DNA of 64,000 nucleotides. Origin: LMUY01 sp965199105 (lineage in GTDB: Bacteria; Pseudomonadota; Alphaproteobacteria; Acetobacterales; Acetobacteraceae). Under the pieces are notes generated by a model. That model did no database searches and was not told where the DNA came from. It worked only from the letters and a program-made list of their open reading frames with translations. The translations under genes and the position numbers were made by a program. The stretch's first letter is position 1. Every line of letters begins with the position of its first letter. The stretch is from the NCBI GenBank assembly GCA_965199105.1, contig CBDAQO010000002.1, positions 1,798,001-1,862,000 of the forward strand. Direction: 5' to 3'. Positions 17,501-25,659 of this stretch are shown here, piece by piece.

Positions 17501-18153
17501 ACGCGGACGAGTTGGCCGACAGCTACACCAGGCGCAAAGGCTTTGCCTACGGCGTGTCCGGCCGCCCGGTGCGGCAGGACCGGGTGTTGCAGAGCGTGCT
17601 CGCCACGGTGGAGGTCACCTACCAGAACCTCGACAGCATCGATGTCGGCGTGACCACGGTGGACAACTACTTCGACACGCTGGGCGGCATCTCGCGCGCC
17701 GTGCGCAAGGCCCGCGGCGGCGTGGAGGCGGCGATCTACATCGGCGACCAGACCCGCGGCGAGGGCACCGTGCGCTCGCTGAACGAGCAGGTCAGCCTCG
17801 AAACCCGCACCCGCGCGCTCAACCCGCGCTGGTACGAGCCGCTGCTGGCGCATGGCGCGGAGGGCGTGCGCAACATCGAGGCGTCGCTCACCAACACGCT
17901 GGGCTGGTCGGCCACCACCGGGCAGGTGGACGAGTGGGTCTACAAGGAATTTGCCGACACCTACGTGCTGGACGCGGCGATGCGCGAGCGTTTGGCCGCG
18001 CTCAACCCGGTCGCTTCGGCCCGGATCGCCGACCGGCTGATGGAAGCGCATGAGCGGCGCTATTGGCAACCGAGCGAGGCGACCTTGGCCGCACTCGGTG
18101 AGGCTCAGGATGCGCTGGAAGACCGGCTCGAAGGCATAGGAGTGGCAGCATGA
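14560..18153 (+). CDS. bchH: magnesium chelatase subunit H
   Basis: Large porphyrin-binding subunit that, with BchI and BchD, inserts Mg into protoporphyrin IX, the branch point to bacteriochlorophyll. 1197 residues, as expected for BchH/CobN-type proteins. Recognisable stretches are IRVVFVTMDSHLSSAIDRA, VVLHFGTHGALEFMPGK-like HFGTHGALEFMPGKQAGLS near residue 600 (numbered from this start), and NLDSIDVGVTTVDNYFDTLG near the C-terminus. I start at the ATG at 14560, with GAAGG upstream; two further ATGs lie 15-18 bases earlier. It overlaps bchB by 11 bases and bchL by four. Confidence 0.95.
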   Translation: MPAEVDPISVVAQAAPIRVVFVTMDSHLSSAIDRAASSMRAELPGLRLELHPADEWADDPVALARCNAAIAGADIVVATMLFLEDHIRPVLPALRARREACDAMVCCLSASEVVKLTRVGRFDMAGEAKGVPALLKRLRGKTGKGSNARGQMAMLKKLPKLLKYIPGPAQDVRAYFLALQYWLAGSEENLGNMVRLLVGRYATGPRALPAHTLQPAAPRDYGDIGLYHPRMAGRVSSRTLDLPRPGSAGTVGLLILRSYVLAGNAGHYDGVIDALEARGLNVVPAFAAGLDQRPAIEAFFTKDGRSSVEAIVSLTGFSLVGGPAYNDAKAAADTLAALDVPYIGAHPLEFQTIEQWDGDARGLTPIEATMMVAIPELDGAICPMTYGGRNAGERRGDMTVVPERSRMLAARVARLVALRKVARADRRVAIVLFNFPPNAGATGTAAYLSVFESLQNTLVAMSAAGYRVDVPLDVAALRERVLGGNASLYGTDANVAVMISADAHVRGEPHIKDIEAVWGAAPGRQNTDGSRLFVLGAQFGNVFVAIQPAFGIEGDPMRLMFEGGFAPTHAFCAMYRWMREDFAAHAVLHFGTHGALEFMPGKQAGLSAACWPDRLIGDMPNFYLYASNNPSEGMLAKRRTGATLVSYLTPPVAHAGLYRGLLDLKATLDTWRALEPDTDAVKRAALAGLLQAQAAAVNLGTNEPVWADPASEANRVSGALLELEYTLIPDGLHVVGQVSSPAARATTLDAAGITEPQRRAELDALLAVDHELPALIHALDGGYIRPAPGGDLLRTTEVLPAGRNIHGFDPFRLPSAFAMTDGARQAERLLARHQADCGALPETVAMVLWGTDNLKTEGGPIAQALALMGAEPRHDSYGRVAGAQLVAPERLGRPRIDTVITLSGIFRDLLPLQTKLLAEAALLAARADEPLNQNFVRKHVLQLMAAEGITMEAAALRVFGNDDGAYGANVNQMLEAGAWSDADELADSYTRRKGFAYGVSGRPVRQDRVLQSVLATVEVTYQNLDSIDVGVTTVDNYFDTLGGISRAVRKARGGVEAAIYIGDQTRGEGTVRSLNEQVSLETRTRALNPRWYEPLLAHGAEGVRNIEASLTNTLGWSATTGQVDEWVYKEFADTYVLDAAMRERLAALNPVASARIADRLMEAHERRYWQPSEATLAALGEAQDALEDRLEGIGVAA

Positions 18154-19061
18154 CCGTCCAAACGAGGCCCATCCTCCCGCCACGCGGGATGACGTCCTGC
18201 GCCGATGGCGAAGGCAGCGTACAGGTCAAGCTCGACCCGGCGCTAAAGATAGGAAACGCCAAAGTGTTCGCCGTCTACGGCAAGGGCGGCATCGGCAAGA
18301 GCACCACCTCGTCCAACTTGTCGGTGGCGTTCAGCAAGCTCGGCAAGCGCGTTCTGCAGATCGGCTGCGACCCGAAGCACGACAGCACCTTCACCCTCAC
18401 CAAGCGGCTGATCCCGACCGTGATCGACGTGCTCGCCGGCGTGGACTTCCACCCCGAGGAGCTGCGCGCGGAGGATTTCGTGTTCCCCGGCTACAACGGC
18501 GTCATGTGCGTCGAAGCGGGCGGCCCGCCGGCGGGCACCGGCTGCGGCGGCTACGTGGTGGGGCAGACGGTGAAGCTGCTCAAGGAGCATCACCTGCTGG
18601 AAGACACCGACGTGGTAATCTTCGACGTGCTGGGTGACGTGGTGTGCGGTGGGTTCGCCGCGCCGCTGCAACATGCCGACCGCGCGCTGATCGTCACCGC
18701 CAACGATTTCGACAGCATCTTCGCGATGAACCGCATCGTCGCCGCGATCAATGCCAAGGCGAAGAACTACAACGTGCGGCTCGGCGGCGTGATCGCCAAT
18801 CGCTCGGCCGCCACCGACCAGATCGACCGCTTCAACGGCGCGACCGGCCTCGGTTTGCTGGCGCGCTTCGGCGACCTGGACGTGATCCGGCGCTCGCGGC
18901 TGAAGAAGTCCACCCTGTTCGAGATGGAGCCTTCGCCGGAGCTCGAGGCGGTGCAGGCGGAGTATATGCGGCTGGCCGCAACGCTCTGGGCCGGCGTGGA
19001 ACCGCTCGAGGCGGCGCCGCTGATCGACCGGGACATCTTCGACCTGCTGGGGTTCGACTGA
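18150..19061 (+). CDS. bchL: light-independent protochlorophyllide reductase iron-sulfur ATP-binding protein
   Basis: Nitrogenase Fe-protein-like dimer that passes electrons with ATP hydrolysis to BchNB. Seen: P-loop VYGKGGIGKSTTSSNL at about residues 42-57, QIGCDPKHDSTF, and the two Cys that bridge the 4Fe-4S cluster in AGTGCGGYVVG and DVLGDVVCGGFAAPL. 303 residues, including a roughly 30-residue N-terminal extension before the P-loop domain, common in this subunit. The ATG overlaps the bchH stop (ATGA) and the stop overlaps the bchM ATG by one base. Confidence 0.96.
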   Translation: MTVQTRPILPPRGMTSCADGEGSVQVKLDPALKIGNAKVFAVYGKGGIGKSTTSSNLSVAFSKLGKRVLQIGCDPKHDSTFTLTKRLIPTVIDVLAGVDFHPEELRAEDFVFPGYNGVMCVEAGGPPAGTGCGGYVVGQTVKLLKEHHLLEDTDVVIFDVLGDVVCGGFAAPLQHADRALIVTANDFDSIFAMNRIVAAINAKAKNYNVRLGGVIANRSAATDQIDRFNGATGLGLLARFGDLDVIRRSRLKKSTLFEMEPSPELEAVQAEYMRLAATLWAGVEPLEAAPLIDRDIFDLLGFD

Positions 19062-19744
19062 TGAGCGGATACGCGCAACGCCGCGGCGAACTCGAAACCT
19101 ATTTCGACCGCACCGCCGCGGCTGCCTGGGCGCGCCTCACCTCGGATGCGCCGGTCAGCGGCATCCGCGCCACCGTTCGGGCCGGACGGGACCGCATGCG
19201 CGCCACCCTGCTCGGCTGGCTGCCGGGCGACCTCCACGGCGCCCGGGTGCTGGACGCTGGCTGCGGCACGGGTGCGGCCGCGGTGGAGTTGGCGCGGCGC
19301 GGGGCGGACGTGGTGGCGGTGGACCTGTCCGCCACGCTGGTGGCCCTGGCGCGGGAGCGCAGCGCCGGGCAGCAGGGCGCCGGCCGCATCGAGTTCCGCA
19401 CCGGCGACATGCTGGACCGGGCGTTCGGCCGCTTCGACCACGTGCTGGCGATGGACTCGCTGATCCACTACCAGGCCACCGACATCATCCGCGTGCTGAG
19501 CGGCTTGGCGTCCCGCACCGAGCGGTCGGTGGTGTTCACCTTTGCGCCGCGAACGCCGGCTTTGGCGGCGATGCATGCGGTAGGACGGCTGTTCCCGCGC
19601 AGCAACCGGGCGCCGGCCATCGAGCCGGTGGCGCCAGCCAAGCTCGGCGCGCTCCTGGGCCAGTTGCAGCCTTGGCACGCCGGGCGGACGGAGCGGGTGA
19701 GCGGCGGGTTTTACACGTCGCAGGCGATGGAGTTGGTACGGTGA
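19061..19744 (+). CDS. bchM: magnesium-protoporphyrin IX methyltransferase
   Basis: SAM-dependent O-methyltransferase giving Mg-protoporphyrin IX monomethyl ester, the substrate of the AcsF cyclase encoded 4 kb downstream. Seen: RGELETYFDRTAAAAWARL, the SAM-binding motif VLDAGCGTGAAAVELARRGA at about residue 62, and MDSLIHYQATDII. 227 residues. The ATG at 19061 lies on the last base of bchL, and its stop overlaps the GTG start of lhaA. Confidence 0.95.
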   Translation: MSGYAQRRGELETYFDRTAAAAWARLTSDAPVSGIRATVRAGRDRMRATLLGWLPGDLHGARVLDAGCGTGAAAVELARRGADVVAVDLSATLVALARERSAGQQGAGRIEFRTGDMLDRAFGRFDHVLAMDSLIHYQATDIIRVLSGLASRTERSVVFTFAPRTPALAAMHAVGRLFPRSNRAPAIEPVAPAKLGALLGQLQPWHAGRTERVSGGFYTSQAMELVR

Positions 19745-21201
19745 AGCGCCCCTCACCCAACCCTCTCTCAGGGGGAGAGGGCTTCAACAGGCGGCTGGCG
19801 CGGCAATGGCGCAACCTAAGCACCACCTTCCTCCCGTTTGCCGAGGTGGCTACCGCCGAACTGCCGCTGCCGCGCCTGCTTAGGCTGGCCCTGTTCCAGG
19901 TCACCGTCGGCATGGCGCTGGTGCTGCTCATCGGCACGCTCAACCGGGTGATGATCGTCGAGCTCGCGGTGCCGGCCTGGCTGGTGGCCATCATGGTGTC
20001 GCTGCCGTTCTTCTTCGCCCCGCTGCGCACGCTGATCGGCTTCCGCTCCGACACGCATCGCTCCGTGCTAGGCTGGCGCCGGGTGCCGTATATCTGGTTC
20101 GGCACGCTGATCCAGTTCGGCGGCCTGGCCATCATGCCGTTCGCGCTCATCCTGCTCTCGGGCGACAGCAACGCGCCGATGTGGGTGGGGCAGTTCGCCG
20201 CCGCCTTTGCCTTCCTGCTGGTGGGCGCCGGGTTGCACACGGTGCAGACGGTGGGCATGGCGCTGGCCAACGACCTGGCTCCCGCCCATGCCCGCCCGAA
20301 AGTCACCGCGCTGCTGTGGTCCATGCTGCTGGCCGGAATGCTCGCCAGCGCGCTGCTGTTCGGCCTGGTGTTGCAGCATTTTAGCGAGGTGCGGCTGATC
20401 CAGGTGGTGCAGGGCTCCGGGCTGCTCACCATGGTGGTGAACGTGGTGGCGTTGTGGAAGCAGGAAGCGCGCGACCCGTCGCGCACCGCAGCGCCGCGGC
20501 CCTTGTTCCAAGACTCGCTGCGTGCCTACGCCGCCGAGCCGCGCGCGCGCCGCCGCCTGGTCGCGGTGGCGCTCGGCACGGCCGGATTTAGCATGCAGGA
20601 CATCCTGCTCGAGCCGTATGGCGGCCAGGTGCTGCATCTGTCGGTCGGGTCCACCACGTCGCTCACGGCGCTGCTCGCGGTGGGCGGGCTAGGCGGCATG
20701 GTGCTGGCCGCGCGCGGGCTCGGCCGCCAGCGGGACCCGTATCGCGTGGCGGCAAGCGGCGTGTTGGCCGGGCTGTTCGCGTTCGCCGCCGTCATCTGTG
20801 CCGCGCCGATGGCCAGTCCGCTGCTGTTCGGCTGCGGCGTGGCGGCGATCGGGTTCGGCGCGGGCCAGTTCGTGGTCGGCACGCTCACCGTTTCGATGGG
20901 CCTGGTGCAGGATGGTGCCAGCGGATTGGCGTTGGGCGCGTGGGGCGCGGTGCAGGCGCTGGCGGCCGGCGTGGCCATCGCCACCAGCGGCGTGTTGCGC
21001 GATGCGATGGGCGCGTGGGCGGCGCGCGGCGTGTTCGGCCCGGCCCTGGTGGACCAGGCGACAGGCTACGGCGTGGTCTACGTGATCGAGATCGGGCTCC
21101 TGTTCAGCGCCTTGGTTGCGATGGGCCCGCTGGTTCGCCCTGCGCGCATCACAAACGCCGCCTTTCCGCTTGCCAATTTCGGGGCGTCGGCAGCAAAGTA
21201 A
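19741..21201 (+). CDS. lhaA: PucC/LhaA-family light-harvesting assembly transporter
   Basis: Major-facilitator-fold membrane protein of the BCD/PucC family, required for LH1 assembly and thought to handle bacteriochlorophyll delivery. 486 residues with about 12 hydrophobic helices and the family stretch FFFAPLRTLIGFRSDTHRS followed by LGWRRVPYIWFGT. The GTG at 19741 overlaps the bchM stop (GTGA). Unusually, the first codons are read from a REP-like repeat, giving KRPSPNPLSGGEGFNRRL before the true family N-terminus. If that start is not used, no better one is seen before the conserved region. puhA follows after 18 bases. Confidence 0.93.
   Translation: MKRPSPNPLSGGEGFNRRLARQWRNLSTTFLPFAEVATAELPLPRLLRLALFQVTVGMALVLLIGTLNRVMIVELAVPAWLVAIMVSLPFFFAPLRTLIGFRSDTHRSVLGWRRVPYIWFGTLIQFGGLAIMPFALILLSGDSNAPMWVGQFAAAFAFLLVGAGLHTVQTVGMALANDLAPAHARPKVTALLWSMLLAGMLASALLFGLVLQHFSEVRLIQVVQGSGLLTMVVNVVALWKQEARDPSRTAAPRPLFQDSLRAYAAEPRARRRLVAVALGTAGFSMQDILLEPYGGQVLHLSVGSTTSLTALLAVGGLGGMVLAARGLGRQRDPYRVAASGVLAGLFAFAAVICAAPMASPLLFGCGVAAIGFGAGQFVVGTLTVSMGLVQDGASGLALGAWGAVQALAAGVAIATSGVLRDAMGAWAARGVFGPALVDQATGYGVVYVIEIGLLFSALVAMGPLVRPARITNAAFPLANFGASAAK
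19749..19781. repeat. REP-like repeat inside the lhaA start region
   Basis: CCCCTCACCCAACCC joined to a hairpin CCCTCTCTC/GGGGGAGAGGG, the same unit as at 5469-5562, 55972 and 56051. It lies six bases after the GTG start of lhaA and is translated as PSPNPLSGGEGF, so the element has become part of the coding sequence. Confidence 0.85.
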
Positions 21202-21219
21202 GAACAAAGGAAACGCAAG

Positions 21220-21981
21220 ATGCCGAGTGGTGCGATTACCGGCTACATCGATGTGGCGCAGCTTACGCTTTACGCGTTCTGGCTCTTCTTCTTCGGACTG
21301 ATCATGTATCTGCGCATGGAAGACAAGCGCGAGGGCTACCCGCTCGACCCGGATGGCGGCAACGGCTACGGCACCTTCCCGCCCATCCCCAAGCCCAAGC
21401 GCTTCATCCTGCCGCATGGTGGCGAGTTCTTCGCCCCGCGCGCGGTGGAGCTGGCGCAACCGGCGCTGCCGCCGATGCCCGTGCCTGGCATGCCGTTCGA
21501 CCCGGTGGGCGACCCGATGCAGTCCGGCGTGGGGCCCGCCTCCTACGCGCTGCGCGACGAGCACCCGGACAAGATGTTCGAATCCGGGCTGCCGCGGATC
21601 GTGCCGCTGCGGGTGGCGGAGGGCTACTACCTGGCCGTCGAGGATGCGCACCCCAAAGGCATGCTGGTGGTGGACCTGAAGGGCGAGCCGATCGGCGCCG
21701 TCAGCGACGTGTGGATCGACCGCTCGGAAACGCTGGTGCGCTACCTGCAGGTGACGTGTTCGCTGAACGGGCGCGAGGTGCTGGTGCCAATGAACCTGGT
21801 GGGGCTGGACCGCAAGCGCCGCATCGTGAAGGTGCGCTCGGTGTTGGCGCACCAATTCGCCGCAGCACCGGTGCCGGCCAGCCTGGACCAGATCTCGCTG
21901 CGTGAGGAGGACCGCATCATGGCCTATTTCGCCAGCGGCCATTTGTTCGCAACCGCCGACCGCTTGGGGCCGCTGCTATGA
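21220..21981 (+). CDS. puhA: photosynthetic reaction centre H subunit
   Basis: Membrane-anchored H subunit of the type II reaction centre, which caps the L/M core and guides protons to QB. One N-terminal transmembrane helix, VAQLTLYAFWLFFFGLIMYL (about residues 12-31), then RMEDKREGYPLD and a PRC-barrel domain (about 135-235) including VVDLKGEPIGAVSDVWIDRS. 253 residues. A strong GGAAACGC-type leader with AAAGGAAA precedes the ATG. It is followed by puhB with a four-base overlap. L and M subunit genes (puf) are not in the window. Confidence 0.97.
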   Translation: MPSGAITGYIDVAQLTLYAFWLFFFGLIMYLRMEDKREGYPLDPDGGNGYGTFPPIPKPKRFILPHGGEFFAPRAVELAQPALPPMPVPGMPFDPVGDPMQSGVGPASYALRDEHPDKMFESGLPRIVPLRVAEGYYLAVEDAHPKGMLVVDLKGEPIGAVSDVWIDRSETLVRYLQVTCSLNGREVLVPMNLVGLDRKRRIVKVRSVLAHQFAAAPVPASLDQISLREEDRIMAYFASGHLFATADRLGPLL

Positions 21982-22619
21982 ACGAGCATGATTTCGAGCC
22001 GGTGCGCGGCTTGCCGGGCGTGCCGCCGCAGGGCGAGGTGGTGTTGTGGCAGGGCTCGCCGAACTGGCGGGTGCTGGCGCGGCACGGCCTGCGCCTGCGC
22101 GGGCTGGCGTTGTATTTCACCGCCCTGCTGGGCTGGTTCGCCATCGCCCATGCGGCCGGGTTCGACGTTGCGGCGGCGCGACGCCTGGCCCAATTCGCCG
22201 GGCTGGCCGGCGTGGCGCTCGCGTTGGTGGCGCTGTTCGCCTACCTGGTCGGTCGCACCACGGTCTACACCGTCACGAACCGCCGGGTCGCGATCCGCTT
22301 CGGCGTGGCGCTGTCGATGACGCTGAACCTGCCGCTGGCGCAGATCGAGGCGGCCGACATGCGGGCCAACCGGGATGGCAGCGGGGACGTGGCGTTGCGC
22401 CTGACGCCCGACACCAAGATCGCCTACCTGCTGCTGTGGCCGCATGCCCGGCCGTGGCGGATGAGCCCGGCGGAGCCGATGCTGCGCGCGGTGCAGAACG
22501 TGGCGGCCCTGTCGGCGGCGTTGTGCCGGGCGGCACAATCGGAACCGCTGTGCCGAACGGCGCTGCCAGCTATCCCGGCAAGAACCCAACCCGTCCTGCA
22601 ACCGGCGCAAGCAGCATGA
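21978..22619 (+). CDS. puhB: photosynthetic complex assembly protein PuhB
   Basis: Assembly factor for the reaction centre and LH1. 213 residues: N-terminal GEVVLWQGSPNWRVLARHGL, two hydrophobic helices (ALYFTALLGWFAIAHAAG and LAGVALALVALFAYLVG), then a bacterial PH-like domain beginning TTVYTVTNRRVAIRFGVAL. The ATG overlaps the puhA stop and its stop overlaps the puhC start. The C-terminus after residue 190 is low-complexity and probably not structured. Confidence 0.92.
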   Translation: MNEHDFEPVRGLPGVPPQGEVVLWQGSPNWRVLARHGLRLRGLALYFTALLGWFAIAHAAGFDVAAARRLAQFAGLAGVALALVALFAYLVGRTTVYTVTNRRVAIRFGVALSMTLNLPLAQIEAADMRANRDGSGDVALRLTPDTKIAYLLLWPHARPWRMSPAEPMLRAVQNVAALSAALCRAAQSEPLCRTALPAIPARTQPVLQPAQAA

Positions 22620-23140
22620 GCGCGACCCGCACCGAGCACATCGTGGTGCCGCGCTATGCGTTGATCGCGGCGGCGGCGCTCATCACCCTCTCCGTCGCCG
22701 GGGCGGCCGCGGCGCGGATATTCGGCGTGCCAAGCGCCATCCCGCACTCCACCGTGGTGGCCAGCGTGGCGGTGCGGTTCAGCGACGAGGCGGACAAGAG
22801 CGTGGTCGCCCGCGATGCCACCACCGGTCGCGAACTGGCGCGCTACGCCCGGGACACCAACGGCTTCCTGCGCGCCACCCTGCGCGGCCTGGTGGGAGAC
22901 CGCACCCGGGTGACCGGATCGGAGCAGGCGACCGTGCCGTTCGACATCGTGGGCTGGGCCGATGGCCGTATCTCCCTGCTCGACCCGGTGACCAAGCGGG
23001 ACGTGGAGCTGGAGGCGTTCGGCATCACCAACGAGGCCGCCTTCGCCGCGCTGCTGCCGGGCCGCGCGCTGCAGGTGAGCGCCGCGGACCAGCCGAAGGG
23101 GGTGGAGCTCGCGACGCTGACACCGAAGACCGCGCCATGA
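22616..23140 (+). CDS. puhC: photosynthetic complex assembly protein PuhC
   Basis: Single-pass membrane assembly protein of the reaction-centre/LH1 complex. 174 residues: a short cytoplasmic head, one helix (LIAAAALITLSVAGAAAARI, about residues 16-35) and a periplasmic domain containing FSDEADKSVVARDATTGRE and GFLRATLRGLVGDR, typical of this family. Four-base overlaps on both sides tie it to puhB and the next small gene. Confidence 0.9.
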   Translation: MSATRTEHIVVPRYALIAAAALITLSVAGAAAARIFGVPSAIPHSTVVASVAVRFSDEADKSVVARDATTGRELARYARDTNGFLRATLRGLVGDRTRVTGSEQATVPFDIVGWADGRISLLDPVTKRDVELEAFGITNEAAFAALLPGRALQVSAADQPKGVELATLTPKTAP

Positions 23141-23430
23141 GCTGGCTTGCCCGCGACGTAGTCCAGGTGCCGGTGACGGTGGAGCTCGAACAAACTGCCG
23201 AGAGCTTCCACGCCTATGCCGTGCCGGAAGGGATCGACATCCAGCCCGGCGACGAGGTGACGGTGCATGGCGCCCCAGCGCGGATCGCGTTCGGCGAGCG
23301 CCGGGTCGTGCAATGTCGCGCCACGGTGGTGCGGGCCGGGCCGTTGCGCCGGGCCTGGACGCGGCTGGAGGGCTTGTTCTCGCTCACCGAACTCTATGAA
23401 GTGGGCTTCGAAGCGAGGGAGTTGTCATGA
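23137..23430 (+). CDS. small photosynthesis-cluster protein, function unknown
   Basis: A 97-residue soluble protein starting MSWLARDVVQVPVTVELEQT, with GDEVTVHGAPARIAFGERR in the middle and LFSLTELYEVGFEARE at the end. Small genes of this kind occupy the same puhC-acsF interval in other alphaproteobacterial photosynthesis clusters, so a role in pigment or complex assembly is likely, but none is established. The beta-rich pattern suggests a small barrel. It is locked between puhC and acsF by four-base overlaps. Confidence 0.75.
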   Translation: MSWLARDVVQVPVTVELEQTAESFHAYAVPEGIDIQPGDEVTVHGAPARIAFGERRVVQCRATVVRAGPLRRAWTRLEGLFSLTELYEVGFEARELS

Positions 23431-24530
23431 GCCAGGCAGTGCATGAGGCGGACGCGGTGGCGGCCCGGTCGCCAGTCCTGAAGGCGGGCGCGTCGGTCGA
23501 GTCCACCCAGCAGGCGCAGCAGGACACGGTGCTGACGCCGCGGTTCTACACCACCGACTTCGCCGCCATGGACCGGTTGGACGTGAGCCGGGTGCGCCCG
23601 GAATGGGACAGCCTGATCGCCGAGCTGCGGTCGGACCCGAACAAGGGCCATTTCCTACGGACCGGCACCTTCGAGGCGGCGATGGAAGCGATGGACCCGC
23701 CGCTGCGCAAGGAGTTCCTCGAGTTCCTGGTCAGCTCCGTCACCGCCGAGTTCTCCGGCTGCGTGCTCTACTCGGAAATCCGCAAGCGAGTGACCAACAA
23801 GGACGTGCACGAGCTGTTTGGCTTCATGAGCCGGGACGAGGCGCGCCACGCCGGGTTCATCAACGACGCGCTGAAGGATTTCGGCGTCGGGGTGGATCTC
23901 GGTTTCCTCACCAAGGCAAAGAAATACGCCTATTTTCAGCCGAAATTCATCTTCTACGCCACCTACTTGTCGGAAAAGATCGGCTACGCCCGCTACATCA
24001 CGATCTATCGCCAGATGGAGCGCCACCCCGACCGCATGTTCCACCCCATCTTCCGCTGGTTCGAGAAGTGGTGCGACGACGAGTTCCGCCATGGCGAGGC
24101 GTTCGCGCTGCTGATGCGGGCAAACCCCAAGCTGCTCACCGGGATCAACAAATACTGGGTGCGGTTTTTCCTGCTCGCCGTGTTCGCCACCATGTACGTG
24201 CGCGACCATGCCCGCCCGGCCTTCCACGAGGCGTTGGGCATGGACCCGACCGACTACGACTTCCGCGTGTTCCGCATCACCCAGGAGATCTGCCGCCAGG
24301 TGTTCCCCGTGCTGCTGGACCTGGATCACCCGGCGTTCGCGCCCGGGCTCGAGCGGCTGCGGCGGATCGCCCTGCGGATGGCGGCGGCCAAGGCGCAAGG
24401 CGGGCTGGGCGGCAAGCTGCGCAAATTGGGGCTGACCGCGCTGGCCGGCGCCACCTTTGCACGGCTTTATTTGCTGCCGGCGCAGGCCAACGCGCTGCCG
24501 GCGCAAGTGCGCCTGTCGCCGGCATTCTGA
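23427..24530 (+). CDS. acsF: aerobic magnesium-protoporphyrin IX monomethyl ester oxidative cyclase
   Basis: Di-iron, oxygen-dependent enzyme that closes the fifth (E) ring. Iron-ligand motifs are visible: EFSGCVLYSEI, SRDEARHAGF and DDEFRHGEAFA, all in a ferritin-like helical domain. 367 residues. No bchE (the oxygen-independent radical-SAM cyclase) lies in the window, so pigment synthesis as seen here relies on oxygen. The enzyme accepts the BchM product. It overlaps the upstream small gene by four bases and is five bases before puhE. Confidence 0.96.
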   Translation: MSQAVHEADAVAARSPVLKAGASVESTQQAQQDTVLTPRFYTTDFAAMDRLDVSRVRPEWDSLIAELRSDPNKGHFLRTGTFEAAMEAMDPPLRKEFLEFLVSSVTAEFSGCVLYSEIRKRVTNKDVHELFGFMSRDEARHAGFINDALKDFGVGVDLGFLTKAKKYAYFQPKFIFYATYLSEKIGYARYITIYRQMERHPDRMFHPIFRWFEKWCDDEFRHGEAFALLMRANPKLLTGINKYWVRFFLLAVFATMYVRDHARPAFHEALGMDPTDYDFRVFRITQEICRQVFPVLLDLDHPAFAPGLERLRRIALRMAAAKAQGGLGGKLRKLGLTALAGATFARLYLLPAQANALPAQVRLSPAF

Positions 24531-24535
24531 GCGCG

Positions 24536-25642
24536 ATGGCCCATTTCGTGGTGCCCGCGGCCTTCGCGCTGTTTGCCTGGTGGGCCAGCACCGGGGTGGT
24601 GATCCTGCTCGACAACTTGCCACGCCGCACCTTCCGCTACAGCGTCGCGGGGGCGAGCGTGGTGCTGGTGGTGGCACTATGGGGCCTGTGGGCGACGCGG
24701 ATGAACACCACGGTGCTGGGCGCGTACGCCGGCTTCACCTATGGGCTGCTGGCCTGGGCCTGGCTGGAGCTCACGTTCTACACCGGCTTCATCACCGGGC
24801 CGCGCAAGGTGCGCTGCCAGGAGGGCTGCAGCGGCTGGCGCCACTTTGGCCACGCCATCATGGCGAGCCTTTGGCACGAGATCGCCGTGATCGTGGTGGG
24901 CGCGCTGGTGTTGGGGCTGACCTCGGGCGCGCCGAACCAGGCGGGGGCGCTGCTGTTCGTGGTGCTGTCGTGGATGCATCAGAGCGCGCGGCTGAACGTG
25001 TTCCTCGGCGTGCCGAACATCGCCGAGCAGTTCCTGCCCGAACACCTGGACTTCTTGCGCTCGTTCCTGCGTCGGCGGCCGATGAACTTCCTGTTTCCCG
25101 TTTCGGTGAGCGTCTCTACCGTCGCCGCCGTGCTGCTGGTGCAGCGCGCGCTGGCGCCGGGGGTGGGCGCCGCCACCGCGACCTCGTTGCTGTTTGCCGC
25201 CACCATGATGGTGCTGGCCATCGCGGAACACTGGTTCCTCGTGGTGCCGCTGCCGGTGGACAAGCTGTGGTCCTGGAGCCTGCGCCGGGCCGAGCCGCGC
25301 CGGGTCGCCCACCGCCACGGCCACCAGCACGGCGCCCCGGCGGCAAAGCTAGGCACGTCCTCCTGGAGCACCCACCTGGTGGGCTGTTGTGACGTGCCTC
25401 GGCTGCGACTGGTGTTGGACGCGGTGGCGAGCGGTGGCTACGGCCAGGTGGACCAGGTAACTGGCGTGGCCCGCGCGCCCTCCGGCTGGGTGCGGTTCTA
25501 CGTGGCTGGCGGGCTTGCGGGCGTGGCGAGCTTCGCCCCGGTCGGCGGCGAGCAGGGGCAGGTGATGGCGACCGGGCGGCAGGTGGACGGCGCCGGGTTG
25601 CAGGCAGCGTTTTCCGCCTGTGCCGAGCGCGCGGCGGCCTGA
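24536..25642 (+). CDS. puhE: PuhE (DUF3623) membrane protein with C-terminal extension
   Basis: Putative photosynthetic complex assembly protein 2, about eight hydrophobic segments. The family part starts MAHFVVPAAFALFAWWASTG and includes ELTFYTGFITGPRKV and WHEIAVIVVGALVLGL, ending near AEHWFLVVPLPVDKLWSWSL. Beyond this, from about residue 272 to 368, there is an extra soluble region beginning LGTSSWSTHLVGCCDVPRLR that I do not expect in PuhE; it has a CC pair and looks like an independent small domain. Its frame continues without break, so it is a fusion, not a sequencing artefact, on the evidence here. hemA starts just downstream. Confidence 0.88.
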   Translation: MAHFVVPAAFALFAWWASTGVVILLDNLPRRTFRYSVAGASVVLVVALWGLWATRMNTTVLGAYAGFTYGLLAWAWLELTFYTGFITGPRKVRCQEGCSGWRHFGHAIMASLWHEIAVIVVGALVLGLTSGAPNQAGALLFVVLSWMHQSARLNVFLGVPNIAEQFLPEHLDFLRSFLRRRPMNFLFPVSVSVSTVAAVLLVQRALAPGVGAATATSLLFAATMMVLAIAEHWFLVVPLPVDKLWSWSLRRAEPRRVAHRHGHQHGAPAAKLGTSSWSTHLVGCCDVPRLRLVLDAVASGGYGQVDQVTGVARAPSGWVRFYVAGGLAGVASFAPVGGEQGQVMATGRQVDGAGLQAAFSACAERAAA

Positions 25643-25659
25643 ACGAAATGGGGATGGGG

